This document shows, in pieces, positions 23,037 through 33,330 of a stretch of DNA of 64,000 bases (position 1 is the stretch's first letter; every line of letters starts with the position of its first letter). The DNA is from Panicum virgatum (taxonomy: Eukaryota; Streptophyta; Magnoliopsida; Poales; Poaceae), in assembly GCF_016808335.1 (NCBI RefSeq), contig NC_053137.1, forward strand, positions 11,830,506-11,894,505, read 5' to 3'. The notes beneath the pieces are model-generated. The model was not told where the DNA came from and did no database searches. It saw only the letters and a list, made by a program, of their open reading frames with translations. The position numbers and the translations under genes are program-made.

Positions 23037-24994
23037 CTACATGTGAAAAGCTAGGAACAGAGCAGCCGTGAGCATGGAAGAGACGATGGCGACGAGAAGG
23101 TCGGCGGCGGCTGAAGCGGCGGCTCCGTCCGGCGCCGGCGAAGTTTCGGGGTTCTTCTCCGTGCTTCCCTCGCCGTCACCGCCGTCCTGATCAAAAACCA
23201 TTGGTCAGTCACTTCTGAAAGAGTTTTTTTTTTGAGTAAGTGACTTCTGAAAGGTTAAGCAAAAGCTAATCGAAATGAAGCAGATCGTGTGCTCGCCATG
23301 GCACCCCTATGCATTGAAATGTTTGTTGCGTGAAGGCGTCCGGCCCCGCTCTCGGATTTTCCGGTCAATGCGTGACTACACGCAAAATGCGTCCAAGTCA
23401 TGCGAGAACAATGTCGCATCATGCATGCTTCACGCACCTTGGCTGCTGCCTCCGACGAGTCGCCGGCGGCCGCCGCGGCCGGGGCATCCCCTCCTCCCTC
23501 CTCCTCCTGCATGCACAAGAAGCCAAAGTCAACCCACTTCGACATCTGCCTTAATTCACACGAACGATGGATGCATTCATGCATGAGTGAGCGAACCGTC
23601 GTCTTGTCGTCGCCGGCGGTCGAGCCACCCTCTGCCGCCGGCGCCCCCGCCGGTGATGGTCCGGCCGCGTGGTCGTCCCCCGACGCCGGCGCCGGCGCCG
23701 GCGCCGACGCGGCCGTCGTCTCTGCAGGTGCTGCCGCCTCCGCGTCGCGTTTCTTCGCGGCCTTGGAGGATTCGGGCGCTCCGGCTTCTTCGGCGGATGT
23801 CTGGGTGGCTGCCGGCGCCGGCGCCGGCGATGTCTCCCCCTGCATTATTATACGATGGCACTCATCATCAGGACGAAGGCGCACCAAATTAAAGAAGGCC
23901 AGCGCATGCTCATCGTGCTACGCCGGCGAGGACGCACCCCGTCTTTCATGAGCCCGACGTCGTACACCGGCGTGAGGTCAGGCTGGAAGAGGCCGAAGTT
24001 GCGCTCGGCGATGGGGCCGGGCTTGAGGTTCTCGTTGAAGAGCGAGAAGATGTAGGTCTCGAAGGTGCGCCTGGGCATGAGCGGCGTGCCCGACCCGCCG
24101 CCGGCCTCGCCGATGAGGTAGCGGTTGTACTCCGCCGCCTCGGCGGCGCTGACGCCGGCCTGCCCGTCCTCCGCCTTGGACGGCCACCCGGTCTCCCCCA
24201 CCGCGATCTCCACGTCGCCAAACCCGAGCCTCTTCATCGCCGAGAACACCGCGTCCAGCTGCGCCTCCAGCATGCTGGTGTATGTGATGCCCGTGCCGGG
24301 GTCCGCCACGCCGGCGTTGGGCTGCCGCGCCAGCGCGTACGCCAGCGTGCCGCCGGTGTAGCCGAAGTAGGGGTACGGGTTCACCATGAACGCGCGACCG
24401 CGTCTGCCGGTGGAACTCGAGCATCGGCACGAACACGGCGCGGTCGAAGCCGTCGCGGAACCGGCTGGCCGACGGCTGCTCGGAGACGGAGAGGATGCCG
24501 AGCGAGTGCGGCGTGGAGACGCGGATCCGGGGGAACCCCGCCGCCACGAGTGCCGCCCGGAGCGCGCGCATGGCGGGCACCAGGTTGCTGATGAGGGACT
24601 TGTCGGCCGTGGCCATGATCTCGTTGCCGACGGCGACGAGCGAGATGTCGGTGGCCGGGTAGTAGGGCGCGACGTTGGCGGACACCCACGCGGCGGCGCC
24701 GTCCCTGGTGGCGAGCCTGGGGATGTCGCCGTTGGCCGCGGTGACCACGAGCGCGATGCCCGTGCCGGCAAAGGCGCGGACCATGTCGGCATTGGCGTCG
24801 AACAGCTTCACGCGGTCGATGCGGGTGCGGTTCGCCAGGAACGACGCCACCTTGGCCGGCGGCGGGAGGTTGTCGCCCTTGGTGCCGTAGTTGACGCCGA
24901 TGGCGGTGGCGTAGTAGGGTGGTGCTACGAGGAGGAGGAACGCGGAGAGGACGGCAGCTGATGCGTGCCTTTCTTGCCGCGACGGCGGCGCCAT
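23037..24994 (-). CDS. GH17 glucan endo-1,3-beta-glucosidase, GPI-anchor type, with frameshift
   Basis: Four exons: 24994-23938, 23839-23597, 23506-23438, 23186-23037. The family cleaves beta-1,3-glucan (callose) at the cell wall and plasmodesmata. Visible are a signal peptide (AAVLSAFLLLVAPPYYATA), the mature start IGVNYG, the acid/base Glu in VAVGNEI, the nucleophile Glu in VGETGWPS, and FETYIFSLFNENLKPG. Exons 2-4 encode an Ala/Pro/Glu-rich linker, then SPAPDGAAASAAADLL and a hydrophobic tail ending ALFLAFHM, typical of GPI attachment. One base too many near 24,391-24,400 (within CGCGCGACCG) shifts the frame after PMLEFHRQT, so the two catalytic residues lie in different frames. This is either a recent inactivation or a sequence error; all splice sites are intact. 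There is no carbohydrate-binding X8 module. Confidence 0.88.
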
Positions 24995-26690
24995 GGCGGT
25001 GGCCGCCTGTGGAGGATCGGAGTATGGCCGCGCCGGACTCCGGTCGAACAGCGGGTGGTGAGGGCCTGAGGGGCGTTCGGAGTAACTTGTGACTGTGGTT
25101 ACTACAACAGTATTCCTAGCTAGCTAATTATGGCTAGGAAATTATTACTAGAAGTAAAATATTCCTTTTTCACTTGTGTAATTTTTGAATGGTAATTAGG
25201 GAGTACTTTTGTTCGTTGGGGGTCATCAGAACAAGAAGAATAAGTATTATTAAGTTGGCGTGGGCACTCAGCTGAGTTCAGCTCGTTTATTAAGGGCAAA
25301 ATAGCCAATTTGATCATTCAACTTTTGCCTCGTGCTCAAATTCGTCCCTCGACTATAAAATTGACCGATTTCATCCTCAAACTTTCTACTTGAGCTCAAT
25401 TTCAACCTTGGTCCTATGTGGCATGCCTAGTCAACAATTGGTGAGTAAAAGTGAGACAATAGATATAAATAGACTCCTTTACCTCTAATTTCTCTAACAT
25501 TCGATGTCTCACAAAAAATATGGTTCAACAAATAATGAGAATGTACGAATAAACAAAAGGGCAGGGCTAGTCAAGCCCTTAAGATTCAGAAAGGGCAGGG
25601 CTGATGGCGAGGCTGGCAAACGAAAAATGCTACTCATATGATGAATTGATTATATGAAAAACAAGTACCGTCATCCTCTATCAGTCTGCCCCAGTTTGCA
25701 AGCCGAAAAACAGAGGCAAAACTGGGATAGCCATTTTGCACATAACCCCCTCAATCCGAGCGCACTTCTTCGCACATTGTCCTCCGCGCTACTGAAAACA
25801 AAAAAAAATTCCACCGTGGCTGTGCGACACCGGCAGCCATGCGTGAAGCTGCGGAGGTGCGGCAGCTGTTGGAAACCGGTGGATATGATGCCCTACCTCG
25901 TCTTCGGCGTAGAAGCGCTCTGAGGCGCGTTTGCTGATAAGTGGCGGGCCCAAAGGGTAGTCCGGGTAGACCCAGAACTATCTAAAATTTGGTCCCAAAA
26001 TTTTTGTAGTTCTTCAAAATAGAGTCCAAGTTTGGCCCAACGACTCCTTCGGCCTAGTAACTCACCACCTTTCCATCTCCTTCGGGGCATAGCCCAAGCC
26101 CCTTGTCTCCCACTCCTGTTCCCGGGTGAGGTAACGCGCGTGGGTGGCAGCAAAACAGTCGCACAAGGGGGTTCGCCCCACCTAGTCATTTTTTAGGCCG
26201 GCGTTTTTTTTTTCAATTCTTCATGTGCTCCCGGCCCACCAACCGTCATGCTATTTATTTTGGGCTGAAACAAATTGACTGAAACAAATTATTTCACTGG
26301 AACAAAAATAGAACAAAATTATTCCACTAGAATAAAAAATATTCCGTCAGAACAAAAACTAAATTTTGTTCATTTGAATCGGAACAAATTGTTCCACTAG
26401 AATAAAAAAATTGTTCCATCACAACAAAACCTAAATTTGTTTAGTTGGATTAAATATTATCATTGGAACTGAAAAATGTTCTATTGGAACAAAATTATTC
26501 CTTTTTTTACACTAACAAAATTATTCCTTTAAAACAAAGGAAAAAAGTGTTCCACTAGGACTTTTTGGGAGGGAAAAAAAGAAAAAATAGCAAAGTTGGG
26601 CCTTAACCACCCGGTGGGCCGCAAAACCAGCCCAGCAACAAGGGGCCACGCACGCGGGGCGCTTCTGCGACGGGTGCGACGGGTGCGCAC
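24995..26690. other. Intergenic region with repeat pieces
   Basis: No gene is supported. A segment at about 25,300-25,450 (AGCCAATTTGATCATTCAAC, then TCAAATTCGTCCCTCGACTA) looks like one end of a MULE-type element. The stretch 26,260-26,560 repeats GAACAAAATTATTCCACTAG-like motifs in both orientations. Confidence 0.4.
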
Positions 26691-27307
26691 TATAGATGAG
26701 CAAACGGGCCGCCCGGCCCGGCCCGGCCCGGCTCGGGCCCGGGACGGGCCCGGCTCAATCGTGCCGGGCCAAGTTTGGCCCGTCGTGCCACCGTGCCGGG
26801 CTGCCACGGGCTTCGTGCTTGGCCGACGGCCCAGGCCCAGCCCATGGGCCTATTTTCGTGCTGGGCCGGCCCAAATGGCCCGACCAAAACGGCGTGTCGG
26901 GCCGACCCAAATAGCCCATAAACATATGAAGATATCAATTTCACAAATGTTTAAAGAATCGTATAAGCTAAATATTATTTCTCAAATATTATTAAGTTCA
27001 TAAATATTAAAAAAAACACATAAGTTACACCTATAAATTAACTTATTGACAAATGACAAGTTATAAATTCATATATAAGTATATAATTATAATTATATAT
27101 AAGCTAACGGGTTTCTACCGTGCCTTCCACTAATTGCGGGTCGTGCCGTGCCACCCGACGGGCCTGCCTAGCGGCCCAAGCCCGGCCCGGGACCCGTGCC
27201 GTGCCTAGCCCGGGCCTGGTGTCTTCGGCCCGTGCCGTGCTTGGGCCGTGCCGTGTCGCCCGTGCTTGGGCCGAGCTACCGGGCCTCGGCCCTTCTGCTC
27301 ATCTATA
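26691..27307. mobile_element. hAT-type GC-rich non-autonomous element
   Basis: The ends are TATAGATGAGCAAACGGGCC and the complement of GGCCCTTCTGCTCATCTATA. A perfect 8-bp target duplication GTGCGCAC flanks it (26683-26690 and 27308-27315). The arms are dominated by GGCCCGGC-type repeats and the core is A/T-rich. No transposase. Confidence 0.88.
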
Positions 27308-27315
27308 GTGCGCAC

Positions 27316-27846
27316 GCACCCGCGCGCGCGACCCCCCGGTCGCCCTCGCCCCCCTACCCCGAGGGCGCCGCCGCCATCCGCGCCTTGCGCCGGCTGCCGC
27401 AACCCGCGCAGCCCCGCCTCCCGCCGCCTGCCGCAACCCGCGCAGTCCCGCCTCCCGCCGCCGGCTGCCGCCCGCGTGGCCCCGCCTCCCGCCGTCGGCC
27501 GCCTGCTTCTGGGCGCCTGGGGCCCTGGGCGAGCACGCGCCTCCCGTGTCCCGCCGGCGCCGTGCTCGGGCACGCGGCCGCGGCAAGCCGGAAAACCCGA
27601 TGCGCCGGCGCCTCCCGCCGTCCCGCGCACCTGCACGGCCGTCGCCAGCAGCCCCAACCATCACTGACAGTACTGCTCACTGGTGTCTGGTGAGTACTTT
27701 CTTTTTCCAGAAACACGAAGCGATTGTGATTTCATTTTCATCTTAATCTTGTTGCGACACAGAAACCTGAATGAATGGTAAGATATTCTTGATCCTTAAA
27801 TTGGCATTGATGGAAAGAGTATTTTCTACCCGGGGCAACTGTAACT
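27316..27846. other. GC-rich non-coding stretch upstream of hAT relic
   Basis: 27,316-27,640 is built of repeated CCCGCCTCCCGCCGCC and CTGCCGCAACCCGCGCAG units, giving long open frames in every phase without family resemblance. It may be the interior of the hAT element whose end lies at 28,266. Confidence 0.4.
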
Positions 27847-28266
27847 GTGGAAAGAGTATTTTCTGGATTGAATCTAGTGAAAGAATCAAACAAGAAATCG
27901 CATGTGTGATGAGTTATTGAATGATTGTTTGGTCACTTTTCTTGAGCGTGAAATTTTCTCTAATATAAGTGAGGATGACATAATTCACACTGGCCATGAA
28001 GAAGCGTAAGTAAAGCCACAGCATTAGACTATTAGTATTGCAATCTTCTATTTATGTAATTTTTTATTGATATTGCAACTATTTATATTGTAAATTATTG
28101 GAGTTCTGAACTAATTTGTTGAATTGAATGTATTGAGACCTTTTTACTTATGTTATTGTAAATTTGATCATTATATTGTTGACGAAGTGATATTAGAGTA
28201 TACCAGTTTGCGCTTTGAAATTTTTTGCCAGGACTACCCTAGTTTCAATTCCTGAGTCCGCCACTG
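27847..28266 (+). pseudogene. hAT transposase C-terminal remnant and right terminus
   Basis: Reading with frame slips gives VERVFSGLNLVKESNKKS, then CDELLNDCLVTFLEREIFSN and ISEDDIIHT, which match the dimerisation region and tail of zinc-finger MYM/TTF-type hAT transposases. The stretch ends in CCTGAGTCCGCCACTG, the complement of a common hAT terminus CAGTGGCGGACTCAGG. The N-terminal part is not seen. The terminus lies six bases before the PPR start codon. Confidence 0.7.
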
Positions 28267-28272
28267 TCATTG

Positions 28273-30453
28273 ATGGCCCGCGCGGCAAGGAGTCGCGCCG
28301 TGGCCACGCTGCTCTCGCCGCCGCCGAGTGTCTCCTCTCCCTCCGCCGCCGGGCTCTTGCCATGGGCCCGTGATCTCGTTGGAAGGGCGACGGAAGCAGA
28401 CTTGTCTAGGACGCCCCGGGAGCGCACACGGGGCTCTATTCTGGCCTGCCTGGTCAAAGCTCGTGGCTTCCGCGACGCGCGCGGGGCATTCGACGGAACG
28501 CCTAAGAGGAGCCTGCCGGCGTGGGCGACGGTCATCTCCGGATGCGCGCGCGTTGGGAGGCACGCAGACGGCATGCGTGCGTTCGTGGAGATGCTGGGCG
28601 GAGGCGGCGTGCCCGCGCCCAACGCCTTTGTCCTCGCGGGCGTCCTCCGGTGCTGCGCGGGGCTCGGCGACGTGGAGTCCGGCAGGCGCGTGCACGGGTG
28701 GATACTGCGGAGCGGCGTGCGCCAGGACGTGGTGCTCTGCAATGCGGTCCTCGACATGTACACCAAGTGCGGCCACCACGACCGCGCCAGGCGGGCGTTT
28801 GGGGCGATGGTGGAGAAGGACGCAGTCTCCTGGAACATCGTGCTCAGCGCGTGTCTCCAGAGCGGGGACGTTCTGGGGGCCATGCGTCTGTTCGATCAGT
28901 CACCATTGCGAGACATTTCGAGCTGGAATACGATCATCAGCGGCCTTATGCGGAATGGGTGCGCCGCTGAGGCAGTGGATCGTCTGCAGCAAATGGTGCG
29001 AGCTGGGGTTGTGTTCAATCACTATACTTACTCCACGGCGTTTGCCTTGGCCGGCATGCTGTCGTTGTTGGACCTAGGCCGGCAGCTCCATGGTCATGCG
29101 GTGATGTCTGCTTTGGAGGATGACGCATTTGTCTGCTGCTCTCTCATGGACATGTACTGCAAGTGCGGTGAAATGGAGGCTGCTCTGTCAATCTTTGATC
29201 GCTGGTCACGGTTCACAGGAGACATGAAATTTGCATGGAGCACGATGGTTGCTGGGTATGTCCAGAATGGCAGAGAGGAGGAAGCTCTCGAGTTCTTCCG
29301 CATGATGCTGCGTGAAGGAGTTCCTGCGGAGCCGTTCATTCTCACCAGCGTAGCTGCAGCGTGTGCACATGCGGGAATGGTTGAGCAAGGCCGGCAAGTG
29401 CATGGATTTGTTGAGAAGATGGGCCACAGATTTGACGCGCCATTGGCATCTGCCATAATTGACATGTATTCAAAGTGTGGTAGCCTTGAAGATGCTTGCA
29501 GGATGTTCGACAGGGCTCGGGCCATGAATGTTGCTCTATGGACTACAATGTTGTGCTCCTATGCATCGTATGGGCAAGGAAGAGAGGCTATAGAGATCTT
29601 CAACAGAATGAGAGCGGAAAAGATTACACCGAATGAGATAACCCTTGTCGCTGTTCTATCAGCTTGTAGCCATAGCGGATTAGTCAGTGAAGGAGATCAC
29701 TATTTCAAGCTTATGCAAGAAGAGTATGGAATTGTTCCAAGCATTGAGCACTACAATTGCATGGTTGATCTTTATGGTCGAGCTGGACTACTTGACAAGG
29801 CAAAGAACTTCATCGAGGAAAACAACATCAGCAATGAAGCTATTGTTTGGAAGACATTGCTGTCAGCCTGTCGACTTCACAAGCACATGGAGTACGCAAA
29901 ATTGGCTACTGAAAAGTTGGTTCAACTAAGACAATGTGACGACGGATCATATGTTCTAATGTCTAACATATATGCCACCAATAGCAAATGGCTTGACGCT
30001 TTGAAGCTCAGAAGTTCAATGCAAAAAAGGAAAGTCGGGAAGCAGCCAGGCCAATCTTGGATCCATCTGAAGAATGCTGTGCATACATTTATTGCAGGGG
30101 ACATGGCACACACGAGATCAGCTGAAATTTATGCTTACTTGGAGAAACTGATGGAGAGGCTGAAGGAAATGGGGTACACAAGTAGAACTGATCTTGTGGT
30201 ACATGATGTTGAGGAGGAACAGAGAGAAACAACTCTGAAGTTCCACAGTGAGAGGCTTGCCATTGCATTTGGGATCATCAGCACCCCGATTGGGATGCCA
30301 CTTCGGATCTTCAAGAATCTGCGTGTTTGCGAGGACTGCCATGAGGCAATCAAGTATATAAGCCGAGCTGTGGATCGCGAGATAGTTGTTCGAGACTTGT
30401 ATCGGTTTCATCATTTCAAGTCTGGTAGTTGCTCTTGTGAAGATTTCTGGTGA
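28273..30453 (+). CDS. PLS-class pentatricopeptide repeat protein with E and DYW domains
   Basis: An intronless frame of 726 residues. The ATG at 28,273 is the first in frame; a TTG directly precedes it. Such proteins bind organelle RNA and carry out C-to-U editing. PPR units run from about residue 75 to 530, with motifs such as VVLCNAVLDMYTKCGHHDRA, AFVCCSLMDMYCKCGEMEAA and LASAIIDMYSKCGSLEDACR. E and E+ motifs follow, then the PG box (GKQPGQSWIHLKN) and the DYW deaminase domain with HSERLAIAFGII (zinc ligand His and catalytic Glu) and CEDCHEAIKYIS (CxxCH). It ends CSCEDFW, a DFW variant of the DYW tripeptide. The N-terminus is basic and Ala/Ser-rich, consistent with organelle import. The whole upstream leader is hAT-derived. 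Confidence 0.95.
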   Translation: MARAARSRAVATLLSPPPSVSSPSAAGLLPWARDLVGRATEADLSRTPRERTRGSILACLVKARGFRDARGAFDGTPKRSLPAWATVISGCARVGRHADGMRAFVEMLGGGGVPAPNAFVLAGVLRCCAGLGDVESGRRVHGWILRSGVRQDVVLCNAVLDMYTKCGHHDRARRAFGAMVEKDAVSWNIVLSACLQSGDVLGAMRLFDQSPLRDISSWNTIISGLMRNGCAAEAVDRLQQMVRAGVVFNHYTYSTAFALAGMLSLLDLGRQLHGHAVMSALEDDAFVCCSLMDMYCKCGEMEAALSIFDRWSRFTGDMKFAWSTMVAGYVQNGREEEALEFFRMMLREGVPAEPFILTSVAAACAHAGMVEQGRQVHGFVEKMGHRFDAPLASAIIDMYSKCGSLEDACRMFDRARAMNVALWTTMLCSYASYGQGREAIEIFNRMRAEKITPNEITLVAVLSACSHSGLVSEGDHYFKLMQEEYGIVPSIEHYNCMVDLYGRAGLLDKAKNFIEENNISNEAIVWKTLLSACRLHKHMEYAKLATEKLVQLRQCDDGSYVLMSNIYATNSKWLDALKLRSSMQKRKVGKQPGQSWIHLKNAVHTFIAGDMAHTRSAEIYAYLEKLMERLKEMGYTSRTDLVVHDVEEEQRETTLKFHSERLAIAFGIISTPIGMPLRIFKNLRVCEDCHEAIKYISRAVDREIVVRDLYRFHHFKSGSCSCEDFW

Positions 30454-31451
30454 AGGTTTTGCTCTAATTATTTATGGTGACAAATTTTAGGCTGTACTTT
30501 ATCTACACTTGTGCAACTCGTAGAGATAGCAATTGACAAAAAGAGCAAGGTTGTGCATGCCTTTAAGACATCTCTTGAGTCATGATATCGACATCTTCAG
30601 CTAGCTTGATGTAAGATTTTGCTGAGAGCTTTGGTGCACCATCATTCGCCGAAGGGGCAGGTCTGTATTGTTTCCATTTGAGTTCTCCTCGCTTTATGGT
30701 GGATCACTTGCTTAACTGGCTTGATTTCCATTTCAATACTTGCATGTTTTGTTTCCTTTTGTTATGTCCAGCTGTGTCCACTTTACATGTTGAGTTTTCC
30801 TTGCACCAAGCTATTTGCCATGGACCCAGATGACTCAGTTGCTAGCTACAGCTACAGGGCGTGTCTAGCTGTCTTCTCAAGCCATTATTATACTGTCAGC
30901 ATGCCTCTGGTCACCTTTTGTGGAGCTATAGAGTATGTCTTGCTGCCACTCATTTAGATTTGAAATCTTGCAACCAGAAAGAGCTTGAGAGACAGAGGGC
31001 ATAAACTTAAAGAGGATCAGAGGATGTGATCACGACAAGGCTGCTCAGGTAACAAAGCTGTTGACAAGATTGAGGTTGCACAGTTTGGATGACGGGCTTA
31101 GATTTTGTGGATCGAATAGCGCAATGGCTTTTTGCTTTCATTTTCAGCCATCTGAAAAGGAAACTGGTTTGCTTCTGGAAACACTGAGCTGGTATGCTGT
31201 CTTCGCAGCTACTGCTTCAAACTCTTTTTATAACTTTATAGCACCGTGTTTATTTTGCCTTGTGATTTTTCTCATGTAGGGAGATGCTCAACAACTAAAG
31301 GAGAACCTCGTACCATCTGGGGGATAAAAATCAAAAGGCAAGAGCATGAAGCTCATCTAGATGATCTGAAGGTGCTCGATCCGTTGCATCATCAGAGGAA
31401 CACTACACTAGACTGCACTTCATTTAATTTGTTGCAGCTTAGCCTAGCACT
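30454..31451. other. Downstream of the PPR gene
   Basis: Probable 3-prime UTR and intergenic DNA. Short open frames here show no family features. Confidence 0.45.
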
Positions 31452-32855
31452 AGCGGAAATACAAAACGGCGATCGCGTGCTACAGTGCTTCGTGGCGCGC
31501 GACAGTCCAGCCGGCCACACAGCTATATGTGCAGCTGTGCCCACCCACGTGACAGCCAGGCTTGCTTTCGCTTTTTCTTTTCTATTTTCTTCCCCTGTGT
31601 TCCAGCAGTTATTATTTATTTTTCCAGATTTGAACTTTTTACTTTCTACTATTTATTTCTCTAGAGAGATTCTCTTGACAAAGACTTTAGAAAAAAAATC
31701 TAATACAAATTATATCAAGCATTGTGCTTAGAATTTGTATGATGAAATTGTACAGTTATAACTTGTAAATATAAGTTTCTTTCTTTTTTTGGAAAGTTTT
31801 CTTATCCCGCATTTTTCTACTTTTGGAAATTTATAATTTGTAAATATAAGTTTTTAGTATAACTTTTGCGCGTAGAATAAACTATCATCATAAATTTTTA
31901 TGATAGACATAACTTTTATGTATAACTTTTTTCTAGCAATTTGAGGAATAATTTCTTAGTATAACTTTCACGATACATATAAATTTTTAGCATAACTTTA
32001 CGATCTATACAATTTCAATGCATAGATTTTTTTCAAATACTTATGGAGCATAATTTTTAGCATAACTTGTAGAATGTTGTCTTTATCAGGGAGATTCTTC
32101 TTACAAAAATTCTTGTACACAAGTTCATCATTCAACTTTTTACGTACGAAATTCATCATACGACTTTTGAGTACAGCGCTCAGTATATTTTTTTAGATAA
32201 CTTTTCACACAATTTTGATGCATAAGTTCGTCATACAGCTTGTGAAAATATAATTTGTCGAGATATCTTTTCAACACAACTTCTATGAAGATGTAATTAG
32301 GAAAACTTGTAGGATAACTTTTTACATACAAGTTCATCATACAAATTCTGAGCACAAATGCTTGATATAAATTTTAGTGGATTTTTTCTAAAGTCTTTGT
32401 CAAGAGAATTTCTCTAGAGAAATACATAGTAGAAAGTAAAAGTTATTACCTAAAAAAATGAATAATAATTGCAGCCATTACGGAACACATGGGAAAAAAT
32501 CGAAAAGAAAAAGAGAAAGCAAATCGATACCTGCCTGGCTGTGACCGGACGTGGATCGAATAGCTGTGTCACCGGCTATACCTTTGCGCACCACGAAGCA
32601 ATGTACCATGTGATTGTGGTTTTGGATTTCCGGTCAAGCAGGAAGGAGAAAAAAAAGCAGTTGATACATGGTAGGACCCACGCACGTGGGAGAAGTGGAG
32701 GCACCCGCACGCGCTGATTTAATTGAGCTCATATGTTGGACGCTTGATCACAGAAACCGAAAAAAGAATGGACACAGATTCCTAAAATGGAAAGTTTGGG
32801 AGCGGTCGGAAATTGATTGTTAGTTTTCTTCCTAACGCGCGCCAACTAGCCAGCC
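31452..32855. mobile_element. Foldback MULE-like element B
   Basis: A perfect 9-bp direct repeat CCTAGCACT flanks it (31443-31451 and 32856-32864). It is largely one inverted repeat: TCTCTTGACAAAGACTTTAG at about 31,670 recurs complemented near 32,390, and TGCTTCGTGG at about 31,485 recurs complemented near 32,595. The left arm is shorter than the right. The right end (complement GGGCTGGCTAGTTGGCGCGC) matches that of element C. The core repeats AACTTTTATGTATAACTTTT-like motifs. No transposase. Confidence 0.83.
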
Positions 32856-33330
32856 CCTAGCACTAGTGGTGTATGTACTTTTCTCTAATTCTGTGCAAGT
32901 CTAAGAATTGAAGCGCGTGTGTGATTAAAATCTTCATGTGAATTTATGTGTTCTCGCTGTGCGTACGTGTGTATTGACATATGAATGGGTTGAAAATGAA
33001 TATGCGGCAACCCGGCTATCTTTCTGAATTCTGATAGTATTGGGCTAGGCCGTGTTATGAAATTTGTTTTTTTATCATTAGTCTATATTTAGTACGTCTA
33101 ATTAGCATCCAAACATCGTGACGAAACTTAAAATAAATCTCAGGAAACCAAACAACCTCTTAAATTTATCTCTTATATATAGGTCTCATAATTTTATCAT
33201 AAATGCTGCTGCTGCTGAGTCGACTTTGTGGTGGTCAGGCTCAGATCGAGCTCGGCTCGGGATGCTCCGGCTTGGGCTGGCAGGCTCGCTCGAGCTCGGC
33301 TCACCCCTCCCGCTCAGGCTCACGGCTCAC
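32856..33330. other. Upstream of the DUF4535 gene
   Basis: Intergenic. Contains a GAGCTCGGCTCG / CAGGCTCACGGCTCACGG repetitive GC-rich stretch before the first exon. No coding region supported. Confidence 0.4.

Noticed and set aside
27196..27716. Open frames of 120-165 residues in several phases
   Set aside because: Produced by CCCGCCGCC-type repeats inside or beside hAT sequence; no domain, no splice support.
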